DNA of 64,000 nucleotides from Peromyscus leucopus (GCF_004664715.2 NC_051076.1:3350451-3414450), one strand, 5' to 3'; positions 22,171 through 34,275 are shown, numbered from the stretch's first letter. The notes: generated by a model not told the origin, from the letters alone. Numbers and translations: made by a program.

Positions 22171-22814
22171 AGAACACCCAGTTAGTCAACTATGCTTGTT
22201 TAAATTCCTCTATACTGCTCATCAATGTATGCTGGTATTTCTTGAGCATGTCACATAAGTGCTCTGCTACTGAATTCCACCTCTTAGGTTACACTTTGCA
22301 AAGAGAAGGCCTGGTATTTAGGATTATGTCTTCATTTGGGGGGTGGTTGTGAGTGCATTAGGAAGACAGGGAGGGCCCTGATAAGGTAGAATATTATTTG
22401 TAAGAACTACAAATAGATTTGTTTAATTTATTGAAACTTATGACATTCTACAGATACACTTTTTGGGGAAATTGATTTTTTTTAAAATTATAACACATTA
22501 TAGAATGCATACTGAACTAAACCAAATATAAGAAGATAGTATATTGTGTAATGGTTTCCCTCTATATGATGAATTCTAATTCTGTAATAACCTTTACTAA
22601 ATAACCTGATGGGGTTAGAAAAAAAAAAACACTGAAAATTGAAGTTCACAAGTTGAACCCCAAACCTAGAAACAGGTTTACAAGTGTTCTATGATCAAAA
22701 TGACTTAGTTATGTTAATGATTGTGTTCAACGTAGATAAATAAACTCCTAAGTGTGGACTAGTTGAACTAACCTAGAGACTTCTAAATGTGTGACTTCTC
22801 TTTTTTCTCCTTAG

Positions 22815-22850
22815 ATGCATGGATTATTGCTCTGATTGCTATTACTTCAA
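22815..22850 (+). CDS. Cd46: Cd46 exon: transmembrane part 1
   Basis: A 36-nt exon, acceptor CCTTAG and donor GTACGT. It reads DAWIIALIAITS, the outer half of the membrane span. Phase 1 at both ends. CD46 has its membrane segment split over two small exons, as here. Confidence 0.88.
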
Positions 22851-23294
22851 GTACGTATCCCAAACTTTTCACTGCTTAAATCCAATTGTTACTGTAAAAC
22901 AGTACATTTTTAAAAGTTTTTAAACTTGAGATGAACAAACTTAGAAAACCTGGTCTTTTATGTATTACCCTCTGTTAATTTATATTATTTCATATTCTGT
23001 ATGTCTACTTAGAAGTAGCCTGTAAGCAATGCATGCCTTCTTAAGATGATGTACTATGAATGTTCATCCCAAGTATGCTTTTGATAATTTCTTTAAATTC
23101 AGCCAGGACTCTCCTCTGTCTTACTATAGACTGTGATTCCAGAAAACTGTATTTAGAGAATAAAGAGTGCAGATGGAATCTAAATGCATAACTGGTTACC
23201 ACTGAAATATGACTGATTTATTTCTTCTGCTTAGATTTTGAATCTTGGCAATCATTCCAAGAGTTACATTCTATTCATTTTCCTTTTCTTGTAG
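22851..23294 (+). other. Cd46: Cd46 intron between the TM exons
   Basis: A short unique intron with no repeat recognised. It ends in a pyrimidine-rich tract and TTGTAG. Confidence 0.7.
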
Positions 23295-23355
23295 TTGTTG
23301 GCATTGTTGTAGTTTGTCTCATCATACTCAGATATCTTGAGTACAGGAAGAAAGA
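23295..23355 (+). CDS. Cd46: Cd46 exon: transmembrane part 2 and stop-transfer
   Basis: A 61-nt exon read as IVGIVVVCLIILRYLEYRKK. It is the hydrophobic inner half of the membrane span followed by a basic stop-transfer segment (RYLEYRKK), which fixes the C-terminus in the cytoplasm. The membrane-proximal Cys is a possible palmitoylation site (inference). The donor GTAAGT is consensus, and the exon ends two bases into a codon. Confidence 0.9.
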
Positions 23356-23979
23356 GTAAGTATTCTGAGTTAGCCATGATCTTCATTTGTGCAACTGGTT
23401 TGTCCTCTGCCTTGAGCACCGTCCTTTTTAAAGTATTCCTGCAGTCATGTGCCCTACAAATTGCATTTCTTAATAGTGCTTAATGTCCATAACCTTTCCT
23501 CTCAAAGTGGCTTTCATTGTCTCTGAGTTAACAGGAATAAATAAACTCCTGTTATCCTCTAATCTCACTTGACAATCAACACAGAAGACTTCTGTGAGAA
23601 AATGTCAATTTCCCACACACAGAAATCTGTCAGATCTGCAGCAGACACCAGTTGGTGTCTGCTATTTAGTTCAATTCAAATCTCCACAGCTAGGTAGATC
23701 TCCACAACTTTCCCTTTTAGATGTCAGTCCTAAGCTCAGCTATTTTACCTGTGCTTTTCACCCACCAACTATAAATCATGAATTTGAATTGCAGAGGAAA
23801 AGATGTGTCAGAGAAGGGCAAGAGGGCTCCATGACTTCTAGGGTAACTACCCCTAGAAACTCTTTTGTTCCCCTGTCTGGAATCTCCAAACCCAATTCTT
23901 TCTTCCTTTTTTTTTTTTTCTTTCTTTTTTTTTTTTTTTTTAAATCATGATTAATTAGATCATTTAGCCTTCATCCCTT

Positions 23980-24350
23980 TGTGGTGATATTGTGTCCCCC
24001 AAAATATTGTGCACCCTAATAAACTTATCTGGGATCAGAGAACAGAACAGCCACTAGATATAGAAGCCAGAAAATGGTGGCACACACGCCTTTAATCCTA
24101 GCATTCCAGAGGCAGAGATCTGCCTGGATCTCTGTGAGTTTAAAGCCACACTGGAAACAGCCAGGCATGGTGAATCATGCCTTTAATCCCAGGAAATGAT
24201 GGCAGGAAGCAGAAAGGTATTTAAGGCATGAGGAACTAGAGCCTGGTTAGGCTTTTAGGCTTTTGAGCAGCAGTTCAGCTGAGATCCATCTGGATGAGGA
24301 CTTAGAAGCTTCCAGTCTGAGGAAACAGGATCAGCTGAGGAAGCAACATA
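23980..24350 (+). mobile_element. Partial LTR with embedded B1-like boxes
   Basis: A forward relative of the solo LTR at 17064-17576: TGTGGTGATATTG start, 'aataaacttatctgggat', two 'cctttaatccca/ta' boxes and 'gatgaggacttagaagc'. It loses similarity near 24350, so it is 3'-truncated. Confidence 0.75.
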
Positions 24351-24776
24351 CTGTTTGACTCACATCTTACAAGTCTGTGTGCTTCTGAACCACAGATGCT
24401 TTTTGTTTAAATGTTTTAACTTGTGACTCCCCTCCCCCCATATATGCATGATTTTCCTTACTTACATCCCTGGAGAGGTAAGAATTATCCCATTAATGAA
24501 AATTATTTAAATAATTCATGTTTTATTATACATGACTGTAATTTTCATTGTTTTTCATTAGTGATATTTACCACCTGGAATAACTTAAATTAATATTTAC
24601 TGTTTCATTCATGTTATCATCTGTAAATTGGGCTTCAATGAAACAGCTTAAAAACTATGACCAGTATAGACAGCTGAGGAGTACAAGGTGCAGAAAGTCA
24701 AGGATCCAATTAATTTCAGCATTTTTTTCTACTTGACCCTCAAATTTCTGAGCATTCAATAGACTTTTCTACAATT

Positions 24777-24925
24777 TTTTGTTTTTTGAGACAGGGTTTC
24801 TCTGTATATCCCTGGCTGTCCTGGAACTCACTATGTAGACCAGGCTGGCCTCAAACTCAGAGATCCACCTGTCTCTGCCTCCTGGGGGCTGGGATTAAAG
24901 GTATGCACCACCACCTCCTGGCCTC
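24777..24925 (-). mobile_element. B1 SINE
   Basis: Reverse-strand B1: 'gagacagggtttctctgtat', 'ctgtctctgcctcctggggg' and 'gattaaaggtatgcacca'. Confidence 0.9.
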
Positions 24926-25029
24926 TACAATTTTATGTACCAAAGAATACATAGGAAAATATTGTATAATTGTTTAGAAAGTGCATACCAAAATTACAAC
25001 CCCTAAATTTAGAGGTCATGTTGTAAATT

Positions 25030-25165
25030 ACTTGAGGATCGTCCTGTACATGTCTTTAACTCCAGCACTCAAGAGGAAGAGGCAGACAGATCTCTCTGAG
25101 TTTGAGGCTAGCCTAAGTGAATTCTAGCCAAGGCTACATAGTGAGACCCTGCCTAAAAAAAGGAA
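25030..25165 (+). mobile_element. B1 SINE (old)
   Basis: Forward B1-like: 'ctccagcactcaagaggaag', 'gcctaagtgaattctagcca', 'acatagtgagaccctgcct', then a purine-rich tail. Confidence 0.75.
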
Positions 25166-26148
25166 GAAGGAAAAAGGAAAGAAAGAGAAAATTGCATGGA
25201 AAAGAAAAAAATCATACCATAGAAAGAAATTATACCCAATGCAAAGGCAAGATGCATCAGAAAACACTTGACTTGTCATAAAGATGATTCGTAAGAGATT
25301 TAATATATATTGTTTTCCTCCAAGATTAAAATTATACAAACCTGAACTTGAGTTTTTACAGTATTACAGAGTGGTTCAAAGGTAAACACAGAACAGCTCT
25401 GTCATATGTGCTCATCTGATGAGTGGTATGTGATTTCAGAGTTAATGTTTATGTACTTGAGTGAGAATCCTGAAATCTCAGTTGATAAGCCTGGAGATCA
25501 TTTTCATTCAGGAACCCCATACTAGGCAACTCTTCCTTTGCAGTGACTTTATTTAGCCCCTTTCCTTTCCTTTGTTTAACACATACCTAACTGATGAGAG
25601 CTACAGAGAAGTAAAATTTACAACTCTCTGAGCATTTTAGTTTTATCTTCAATGTAAAATGCTGTTTTGAAAAGCAGCTGGTGGATATTAAGACACCAGT
25701 CTCATGAGTTCAGATATATTGGCAGGAAAGATAAAAGAGGAAACTTAGATTCCTGTTCTCTTCACCAAATTATTGATGTTTTCTTATATTCTTTTTCCAA
25801 ATTTAACACAGACAGGACTCTATTGTGAAGTAGTCTTAAACAGTTATGACTCAGTACCCTCCTAGTAGTCCAACTGTCTCTACTTTTGAAACAGCTATAA
25901 ACCTAGACATAAAAGTGTTTTTTGAGCCTGAAGGGAAACAGTCAACAGAACCAGTTCATTTCAAGTGCAAGCAGGAGAAGAAAATGCCCCTTTATAGAAA
26001 CCAAAATACAGTTTACATTTTACAAATGTACACAACTCCAACTTAAAACTAATTCCATAAAGGTATTTACCTGCTTCTCTGAACCAAAATATATTTGGCA
26101 TATTATAGAAAAACAATGTAGCCTCAGCTTTTGAAAAATTATACTTGT

Positions 26149-26318
26149 GTCAGGCAGTGGTGGTGCACACACCTTTAATTCTAGCACTGGGGAGGCAGAG
26201 ACAGGTGGATCTCTGAATTCGAGGCCAGCCTGGTCTATAGAGCAAGTTCCAGAACAGCCAGGGACACATGGAGAAACCATCTCAAAATGTCTCAAATCCC
26301 TCCCCCCAAAAAAAATTA
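26149..26318 (+). mobile_element. B1 SINE
   Basis: Forward B1 from 'caggcagtggtggtgcaca' to 'aaaccatctcaaaatgtct' and an A-rich tail. Confidence 0.88.
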
Positions 26319-26384
26319 CAGTTGTTTTACCTTAAGCTTTCTGACTCCATCTACCAGTTTATCTTTGGATTTAAATGAATTAAG

Positions 26385-26505
26385 TGTTATGGTGGTACAC
26401 ACCCATAATACCAGGATACAGGAAGCTGAGGCAGGAGAATCCGGAGATGAAGGGCAGCCAGGACCACCTAGTAAGGCTGCCTAAAAACTAAAGAAAAAAA
26501 AAAGT
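26385..26505 (+). mobile_element. B1-like SINE fragment
   Basis: Forward: 'atggtggtacacacccataa', 'gaagctgaggcaggagaat', then an A-rich end. Confidence 0.6.
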
Positions 26506-26929
26506 GTTCCTCTATTTGTGCTACAATGTATATCTACATAGCTAGGAGTTAGGGCAGATCCTATAAGACCTTTGCCTAGTCCATGAAATCTTGGGAACAA
26601 GACCCACAGAGGCTCATGGGAAGGCTTGTTTCATGAACGAAGTTGGTGTCTCTGATCACAAGGTAGAGGAAAGACAAAATGTGCCAACTAGGAGAGGCCT
26701 CTGGTCTGTCCCGTCATGACAGTTATACTTTCTAGTTTCCTGGGACAGCTGAGGAAAGCTAACTCGGAAAGCAGTGTTTAGAACTGAGCTTGGAAGTGTG
26801 GGTAAACATTTAGAGATAATTCAGTGACTGCTAAAGTTAATTTTAAAAACCGATTAGAAATTCAGTTTCAATTTTTCCTCATTAAAATAGCTTTTAAAAT
26901 GCAATTCCAAACTTTTCATTGCTTTTAAA

Positions 26930-27080
26930 GAAAGATTTATTTTTATGAGTCTGAGGACTATGTACATGTGAATACAGGTGCCTATGGAAGCCAGAGGCCT
27001 TGGATCCCCTAGAGCTGAAGTTACAGGTGGTTATGAGCTACCCGATATGGAGGCTAGGACCCAAACTCTAGATTTATGCA
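26930..27080 (-). mobile_element. B3/B2-like SINE
   Basis: Reverse-strand tRNA-derived SINE: 'aaagatttatttttatgag', 'agccagaggccttggatccc' and 'acaggtggttatgagctac'. Confidence 0.7.
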
Positions 27081-27744
27081 AGATCATTGCTTTTTTTTTT
27101 TTTTAACCTTTTCTGAGTGTTGGATTTCTTTTTAAATATTAAAGAAAAAGATTCCACTAAATAAAATTGACAACAGAAAAATATAGCATTCTTAAGATAA
27201 TTCAGTGATAAGCTAAACTATTAAGTCACTTACTATAGCAGTCTTAAGAAACTGCTGTTATGAATATAGTGACAGGATCATAATGACAGCCTAGCTCACA
27301 GACAGGAACAGGTAATCATTGCTGGCTTTTGCACTGTGTGGTCATCCCTGAAGAATGCATGCACACTGGTAAATAACTGGTTGCTCTAAGTTTTGGGTTA
27401 AATTATTGCAGTCAGTTTCCTAAGGCAAGGCCTAGAGTGCAGCTTTCTCTACTCAAAAGTGAATGGCCACAGTATGGACTTTTAGAATCACTGTTTCTCT
27501 CAGACTTCATCAGATGCAAAACTCTGAGACTAGACAAGCCTGCATGCCTCCCTCATCTTTCCCATTGGTCCTAAATCAAAACAAAGGAAATGTTTACTAA
27601 GTACTATGTACATAGCAGCTTTACTTGTTTTAGAGGGGATCAAAAACACAAGAATAGAAGAGTTTTTGTTTGTTTTCTTCGTTTTTAGGGTGAGACATGA
27701 ACAGACTCAATACAATAAAAGTATTTTTTTTTTAATTGTCTACC

Positions 27745-27832
27745 TTGGGGCTGGGAAAATATAGCTCAGTAGTAGAGTACTTACCTAGTATGTATTAGGA
27801 ACTGGATTCCATTCCCATCACCACAAGAAAAA
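27745..27832 (+). mobile_element. ID/B2-like tRNA SINE
   Basis: Forward: 'ggggctgggaaaatatagct' (box A region), then 'aactggattccattcccatc' (box B-like) and an A-rich tail. Confidence 0.7.
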
Positions 27833-27922
27833 AAATGCCTATTTTCAAAGTAGGTTTCTGGAACTTAATTTCTGCATGTAGTTATATTTGTTTTGATGCT
27901 GCCCTTATACCTTGTCTTGTAG

Positions 27923-28039
27923 GAAAACTGGGGTTAAAGCTAAGTCTACCACTTCCCTGAAAAGGTCAACCTCACAAACAGAGAAAACTGCATCATTGCC
28001 ACAAAGCTCAAGAAGCAACGTATCTGTTGGCTCTAATCT
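27923..28039 (+). CDS. Cd46: Cd46 exon: cytoplasmic tail
   Basis: A 117-nt exon, acceptor TTGTAG and donor GTAAGT. It completes Glu and reads KTGVKAKSTTSLKRSTSQ, then TEKTASLPQSSRSNVSVGS and N. The tail is basic and rich in Ser/Thr with SLKRS-type possible kinase sites (inference). The donor overlaps a stop codon: unspliced RNA reads Asn-Leu-stop (TAA 28041-28043), whereas spliced RNA continues into the last exon as Leu-Ala-Val. Two C-termini are therefore possible. Human CD46 also makes alternative tails (CYT-1 and CYT-2), but by exon skipping. Confidence 0.86.
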
Positions 28040-29762
28040 GTAAGTCACTGTTTCCACTGTCATGCATGCAATTATTGGGTCACAGTGCTCACAATTTAAT
28101 GTGTAATTCATACACTTTAAAATGTGTATGAATGTTGTATAGAAAATGTGTTTGGTTTCCTTTAACTATCATTTGTATTTAAAAGCATGTCAATACCATA
28201 TCCTGATTCACTTGAGATTGGGAAATTATTAATTTCATAATAATGTGTAACTCAGAGAATATAATTTATAATGAAATTACATTTCAGCTAACATGGTGGC
28301 ACACGCCTATAGTCCAGAGGTAGGAGAATGGTGAGTTTGAAGTTAGCCTGGCTACATTTTAAAGCAAAACCTTGTCTTTAAAAATTACATTTTATTTGTT
28401 TTAAAAAGAAGGTGATTTTGAAGTCTTTTAAATGTTAATTCTTAAGATTTCTCTTTTTGACAATTCTAAAAATATATTTTCTATATGGTTCATTACAAAA
28501 AGCCTTCATGAATGCACATACCCCTTCAGCTCTGATCCATTAAAACCAGAACACTAAAAATTGGGAATATAAACAATTTAGAAATCCTTAACTGAGAATA
28601 TTAATAGCAGAACTATGTAAATGTTAGTAGAGTAAAATCCTACATTTCTGACAACTTCAATGATTTAAATAAATTAGAAGTTTGATGTCTGGCATTTAAC
28701 TTTTTTGAACATCAATAAACCAGCCAAAGAAACACTACTAAGATTTCACAGCTAGTTGCATGCTTCTGTAAAAGGCTATATGGCTGTGACACCCATAACA
28801 GGAATCTACAAAGTGAACACTGTAGCCTTTTTGTTGAGTCATTCACTCTGAAGTTCTGGCTATTCATGACTTTCTTTCATTAAACACACGTCTTTAAACA
28901 AGCCACCTAAGCTGTTTGTAAAGAATACATTCATCAGATAACTTCAAGAGTGCGGAAAACAGCACTGCACATGGCCTTTGCCAGGGGAAGCCTTTTTCTG
29001 AACTACTCTACTGAAGGTACTCCTGCTGTCAGCAGTACTGAAGGAGCCCTGTTAGCAGGTCACTCTCAAGCAGTAGGACAGAGCTTGGCCTCCACCAGGC
29101 TCCAACCCAGTGGCTGAGGAACTAGTGCTGAGAGAAGAAACTGCCACTCCTGATTAGCTGTCCTTTCTAAGGTGTGTTTTAAACTTTACATTCAGTAGCA
29201 TAGAATGGCCAAAGAAGCATCGTGTTGGGAAGACTGGGTGAAGGTGAATCCTGTTTTGAGTATAAACACCTGCAGTCACTCTGAGTGACCCCTCTCCCTT
29301 TGTGCCCCCCAGTGGATACTTTGGAAAGATAATGTTTGAACAGAAAAACAAACTGCCCAGAAACTCTGAATTAAGAAAAATTGAAGTCTGTACTCATTTT
29401 CACAAACTTTTTAAAAGTGTAGCAATTGGAACTAGGCCTCGTGGTATACTTATAATCTCAGCATTTAAAAAACAAACAAAAAGATAGGTTAAAAAAATAA
29501 TTTACTAATTGTTTAAAAACAAGAAATGGCTTTACTGTTTTTAAACTTAATTTAAAATATTTTTAATCAATAGCATGTTCTGCTTCAAATTTAACCTTCA
29601 AATTAGTACTTATATTTAAGATGTATAAATCTATATTTTTATTTTTACCAAATAATTTGTCAGTTATACAAATGTATGAGGAAAAGTGTTTTTTGTTTTT
29701 AAGATTGTCTAAATGATAGAGAAAGAGGCATATTTGAACTTAAAATGTTCTTTTAACTACAG
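28040..29762 (+). other. Cd46: Cd46 last intron
   Basis: It contains a B1-like fragment at about 28285-28385 ('ggtggcacacgcctatagt') and a short SINE-like scrap near 29430-29470. It is otherwise unique. It ends in a pyrimidine-rich tract and TACAG. Confidence 0.65.
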
Positions 29763-29784
29763 AGCTGTATCTGAAGCAAAATGA
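29763..29784 (+). CDS. Cd46: Cd46 last exon, coding end
   Basis: The last exon starts after CTACAG. With the incoming CT it reads LAVSEAK and stops at TGA 29782-29784. The reading is short, so the call rests on the good acceptor, the fit of phase and the 3' UTR that follows. Confidence 0.7.
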
Positions 29785-29885
29785 GAAGTCCCATGTGTGG
29801 AAGTCATTACTGTTCCATTTTTGAAAACTGGCTCTTCAAGTCTGGCAAAAGTAAAATTATATATTTGCAGGAGCTTCATTTGTGG

Positions 29886-29887
<2 letters not shown>

Positions 29888-29921
<34 letters not shown>
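29888..29921. repeat. (TG)n microsatellite
   Basis: A run of about 17 TG dinucleotides in the putative Cd46 3' UTR. Confidence 0.95.
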
Positions 29922-29923
<2 letters not shown>

Positions 29924-30409
29924 CTAGTGTAAATATTCTGTTTCTAACTGCGATCTGTGTCTAACCTTTTTACCATATCCTTACATCTCAGACCCTCCAG
30001 CTTACCAAGGTTTCAACTCTGAGCCCTTAGTGCCTGTGTCCTGAGCAAAATGTTCAGTGACATGTTACCTGCAGGAAGAAGGCTGTATTTCCAAGCATGA
30101 CATCAGACCTTCTACAATTCCAATTCTTCTCCCTATGCCTCACATTTCACTACACATAATGGTTGTGCAGTAAGCACACATCTGTGTCTTCCACACTCTC
30201 AATCTCGTTACCTAAAATGCTTAACATCCTCTCCAGATCCTTGTATCTCCAAGGCCAATGCATGTCCTACCTGTCCTGTGAAGCTCTGACTCCTCAGGCT
30301 CTTAATCTTTTATTGCCTAGCCTTAGGTTAGCCACATTAAGACTCTATATATGTGTCTAATAGGAGATGTAACTTTCATATCACTTTAATGCATTCATAG
30401 GACTCAAAA

Positions 30410-30415
30410 AATAAA
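30410..30415 (+). terminator. Cd46: Candidate Cd46 poly(A) signal
   Basis: AATAAA about 630 nt after the last stop codon. No better signal lies between the two. Confidence 0.5.
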
Positions 30416-30539
30416 GTCTACCAATTAAAGTAAAAACTTGACCTGTGTAACTAATAGGATTTGGTTTTCTTTATGCAAAAAGAGTTCTTGCTGCCTTTGC
30501 AGATGTGAAGTAAGCCAGACTAAGTAAAGCCAAGCCAAT

Positions 30540-30720
30540 GTTTCTCACCTGAGGCTGTCCACTAGCCTTCCCCAGGGAGTTTTTATTGACACTAAGAACC
30601 ACCCTAGTGGGCACTCATATTATTAATTTGAGGTGTGACCTGAACACAGGAGGTTTTGATTTCTCCGGTGATTTTAATCTGCCAGCTGAGGCTGAGAACC
30701 TGCATTAGTGATTCTCAGGC
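30540..30720 (-). mobile_element. MER5-like hAT (Charlie) fragment
   Basis: 'tctcacctgaggctgtccac' through 'gctgaggctgagaacctgca' and 'ttagtgattctcagg' resemble the old non-autonomous MER5 family. Read by eye only. Confidence 0.45.
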
Positions 30721-30829
30721 CTGACAGTCAACTCTCCATATAAACTTATAAAGAGGGTAAAAACTTAAAGAAAATCACAGTTTAATTCTGCTCATTAAAA
30801 AATTTTCAAAGACTTGAATTTAATGTTGT

Positions 30830-30912
30830 TCATGGGTTGGGGATGTAGTTTAGCAGAAAGGTTGCTCAGCATGCACAAGACCCTAGATTCAATTCTTGGC
30901 ACTGGGGGAAAA
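30830..30912 (+). mobile_element. ID-like SINE
   Basis: 'gggttggggatgtagtttag', 'gcatgcacaagaccctagat' and 'tcaattcttggcactgggg' match a tRNA-Ala-derived ID element. Confidence 0.8.
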
Positions 30913-32917
30913 GTCATTAACAGATTATTAACATAACCTTGTTTGCCTAGAAATCTTAATGTCTGTCAAAATAAGCAATGATAAAGTTTTAAAATATAAT
31001 AGTAATATTAATGAATATCAACACAGAATGAAAATTACATTGACTAAAGCATTTTAGACAATTAGTATGAGACTAGTATATTTTTAATTGGCATAAAATA
31101 CAGAGAGAACTTTTACAGTAACCAACAATAAATTGTCTAAATTATGATAGAAAGGCTTGGGGGCAAAATTGAATTTCACTTTAAAGTAATTTTAAGGTTT
31201 TAGGGAAATGAGCAGTTCTACAGTGTTCTAAAGCTTGTGATACCAGATAGCTAACATTTTAACTAAGACTAGATTTTGCATATTTTAACAATTTGCCTAC
31301 TTAAGAGCAGAATTTAACAGCCTATTAATTTTTAGAATTGATTCAGAATTGAGTGAATCTGATACACAAGTGTTTTCTCCTATGTTTTGGATCTCTAGGC
31401 TCATCCAGGATTTACCCTAGATGAGCTGTCAACCTTTGAGACATAGCACTGCCGCCGTCCTATAGACTGGAGTATTTGACAGTCCTCTGCCCCTTCACTG
31501 TGAGGTTGTCATTGCTGGAACTTCAGAGCCATTAATTTTATTTTAGGTCAGGTAGAACACTAGCTCTCTTCTGCTTTTGGGAAAGTAACAATTTCTTTGT
31601 TCCTTACTTCTTAATATGGAGAAAATATAATACTGGGGTAACAGAGGTGAGTGCACAATTTCCCTTTTTGCTTGCTTACATGCAGCAAGTGAATACACTG
31701 CCACACAATGCTGGAAAACTACCCACCTGGATTCCTGACATGACTAGACAAAATCCAGTAAAACTTGAGACAGGTAGTAAGAGTGATGTGAGGAATAAGC
31801 AGACAAAATTTTAGCTATTTAGTCTTAATTTTAGTTGTACTGTTGTACAACGCAATGCTAAACCCTGTGTTGAACCACTAGAAACAGGAGTTCTGGTGTC
31901 CTGGTGTTTGGCATTTGTGGCTTCACTGGGAATTCAAGGAACATCTAATGCTTAGGTGAACACAATAAGTATGGTGCTTGGAAAAATCAGGTCATCTGCT
32001 TACCTACCTCCACCTGCAACATCTCCTCAAAAAATATTAAATCTAAACTTGAGGTGAGCTTCAAACACGAAGAGTTCCTTCTGTAGGTTCCCACAGCGAT
32101 ATGCTTCTCAAATTCTGATGTACAGGTTAATCACATCGTGATCTTATTAAAAGGTGAACACTAATCAGAGAAGACAGTGTGATCAGTGAAGCTTGAAGAG
32201 GACAAGCCAAAGAATACAGCCTGTTTATAGACAAAGAAAGGCAAGAAACCTCTTTTTCCTTCATATTTCTGAAGGGTTTGTGTCTGACAGCACCTTGATT
32301 TCAGTCCAATAAAAATGTCAGATTCCTGCTATCCAGAACTGTTAAGAATGTGTGTGTTAAGGCATCACATTTGTGCTAATTTGTTAGAGCAGTTATAGGA
32401 AATTTATGAACCAACACAATAACTGGAAGGAAGCAAAGAACTATGACCAAAATAGTATGGGCTTTTCAGAAATAGGAAAATGGCTCTCAGTCCTGACTGT
32501 ACACTAGACTGATCTGAGCCCCATTCTGAGACCAGTTAAAATAGTACTTCCTTATTGGTGACCAAAGCTGTGGCAAGGTACTACTGGGTTAGAATGTGCC
32601 CCAGATATAACATATTAAAGGGACTACCTTAGGCTTCCCTAAAAAGTATGGACATATCAGTGTGCTAGCTATTCCTGAGACTATATGCCATCTTCCAAAT
32701 AGAAGGTCTGGACCAACTTCTTAGAGATGCTAGGGTCCAGACTTAATTCATTTGATCTACTAAACTGACTGTAGATCTTTCTTCCTCCATTTAACTAAAG
32801 TGCATTATATTCACTTCTGAAAAGTCTGGTAAGGCTTAAGTTAATAATGTTTCAACAAAAGACCTTCTACCTGGGTTGACAGCATGGTTTCATAAGCCTG
32901 ACTCAGGAGGGTATTGA

Positions 32918-32918
<1 letters not shown>

Positions 32919-32974
<56 letters not shown>
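32919..32974. repeat. Poly(A) run of 56
   Basis: An uninterrupted A-run with no recognisable SINE or L1 body at its 5' side. Confidence 0.95.
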
Positions 32975-32978
<4 letters not shown>

Positions 32979-32979
32979 C

Positions 32980-33005
32980 ATTACCAGTCAATTATGACTG
33001 GTAAT
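32980..33005. repeat. Perfect 11-bp inverted repeat, 4-nt loop
   Basis: Arms attaccagtca (32980-32990) and tgactggtaat (32995-33005) around atta. It is followed by a direct repeat of 'caattttatgt'. Confidence 0.85.
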
Positions 33006-34269
33006 TTTATGTGGCAATTTTATGTAAAGGGCTCTAAGCATCCAGATTAAAAAAAAAAACAAAACTGTTTGAGAGGTTGAGAGGTGTTATGGTTCCATTT
33101 TGCTTCTCAGAACTTCAGGATATGGAACTGTTTAAGCATTCAATAAGGATGTTATAATTTTCTGTTATGGAAAGAAATCTTGTATCATTGTTTTTGTGCT
33201 TTGCTATTAAACTTCTAGCATTTAACTCATTTAAGAACTAGAATCACGACCTAGGGGTATTTTAATTATATTTTCCAATATAATTAATTGGGAGCATTGG
33301 ACAGGGTAGCTAAGTTTGAAAGAAAAAAAAAGGCTTAATGTGTAATTAATACCACAGACTCAAACTGTCATACTTAGAGGAGCTGCAGTCTCCTTTAGTG
33401 GGGCAAATTAAACAATACAGCTGAGGGACTTTGCCATTCCCACTACCACATCCTGAGACTTAGAACATGTATTCTTCAATCAAAAGCTTGAAATAGCTCT
33501 GCAGCTGCAGGATGTATCATAGTCACTGAGAAGTCTTTCCAGCAAATGCTCCATTCACCTCCCACTTCCAGCACAATAGGCAAGGCAGCCATCTGGGGTA
33601 AGACTACTGGAATGTGGGCTCAGAAAAAGCTTCCTGGGCAGCTGATTTGCCATCAGTTATTGAAACCCACTGGCTTGAAATGATATTGAAATGATTATAC
33701 TGCAGATAGTTCATAGTTAGCTATGCAACTTCTATGGAAGGGGCCACCTGCTGTCTTCCTGAAGGTTCTCCAAGTATGAACCCTGCCCACCACCCCAATG
33801 CTGTCAAATCTCTGAACAGTTTTACAAAATTGTCTCACCGCCTATTCAAGGGTTGAAATAAACTATCAGCTGAAAGTAGAACTCCATCTGCTACAAATGG
33901 AACTGAAATTAGCCTGCTCCCCTTTAAGGGCTGCATGACAGTTTGGTTAAGTAAGTTCCCTGCAGCAACACTGACAGGAGGAGGGTCAGAGTCCACTGTT
34001 CCCTTGGAATCATGAATAGTCTACTCATTTAGTAACATCCCCCAGCCTAGAGCTCCAACCTTCTGTCTCTGATAATCTTTCATCTTTAGAATTTCATTCC
34101 TGTCTTAATGACCTTCATTTTTAATGTTTGTCTATAGCAACCTACTTCCAATTCTTTATAATTGGCATAGCAAATTAACTTTCCAGAGCCCACTTCTCAT
34201 TGCCATAGAATTATGAATGGAAAATAACAAATAAAAACACAGACATGATAAACTGAATATAGCAAATTA

Positions 34270-34275
34270 TTTATT
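34270..34275 (-). terminator. MIR29B2CHG: Candidate poly(A) signal of the pri-miR-29b-2/c transcript
   Basis: The minus strand reads AATAAA here, about 285 nt past mir-29c. It is followed some 25-40 nt later by a GU-rich stretch (tgtctgtgttttta), the standard downstream element. Confidence 0.5.

Larger units (their letters stand above)
20280..22814 (+). other. Cd46: Cd46 intron before the transmembrane exons
   Basis: It contains a solo LTR (21274-21610) and an old interspersed repeat (about 21778-22170). The remainder has no recognised feature. Confidence 0.65.
23356..27922 (+). other. Cd46: Cd46 intron before the cytoplasmic exon
   Basis: This intron is rich in repeats: a pyrimidine run, a partial LTR, four B1-like SINEs, one B3/B2-like SINE and one ID-like SINE. 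No extra exon is supported. Confidence 0.65.
29785..30435 (+). other. Cd46: Cd46 3' UTR
   Basis: Non-coding sequence after the stop, containing a (TG)n microsatellite at 29888-29921. The AATAAA at 30410-30415 is the best poly(A) signal, so the transcript should end near 30430. The exact site is inferred. Confidence 0.55.
30436..34254. other. Intergenic region between Cd46 and the miR-29 locus
   Basis: No gene is recognised. It holds an old DNA-transposon-like fragment (about 30540-30720), an ID SINE (30830-30912), further MER5-like scraps near 32095-32160 and 32490-32540, a 56-nt poly(A) run and a small perfect hairpin (32980-33005). Confidence 0.6.
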
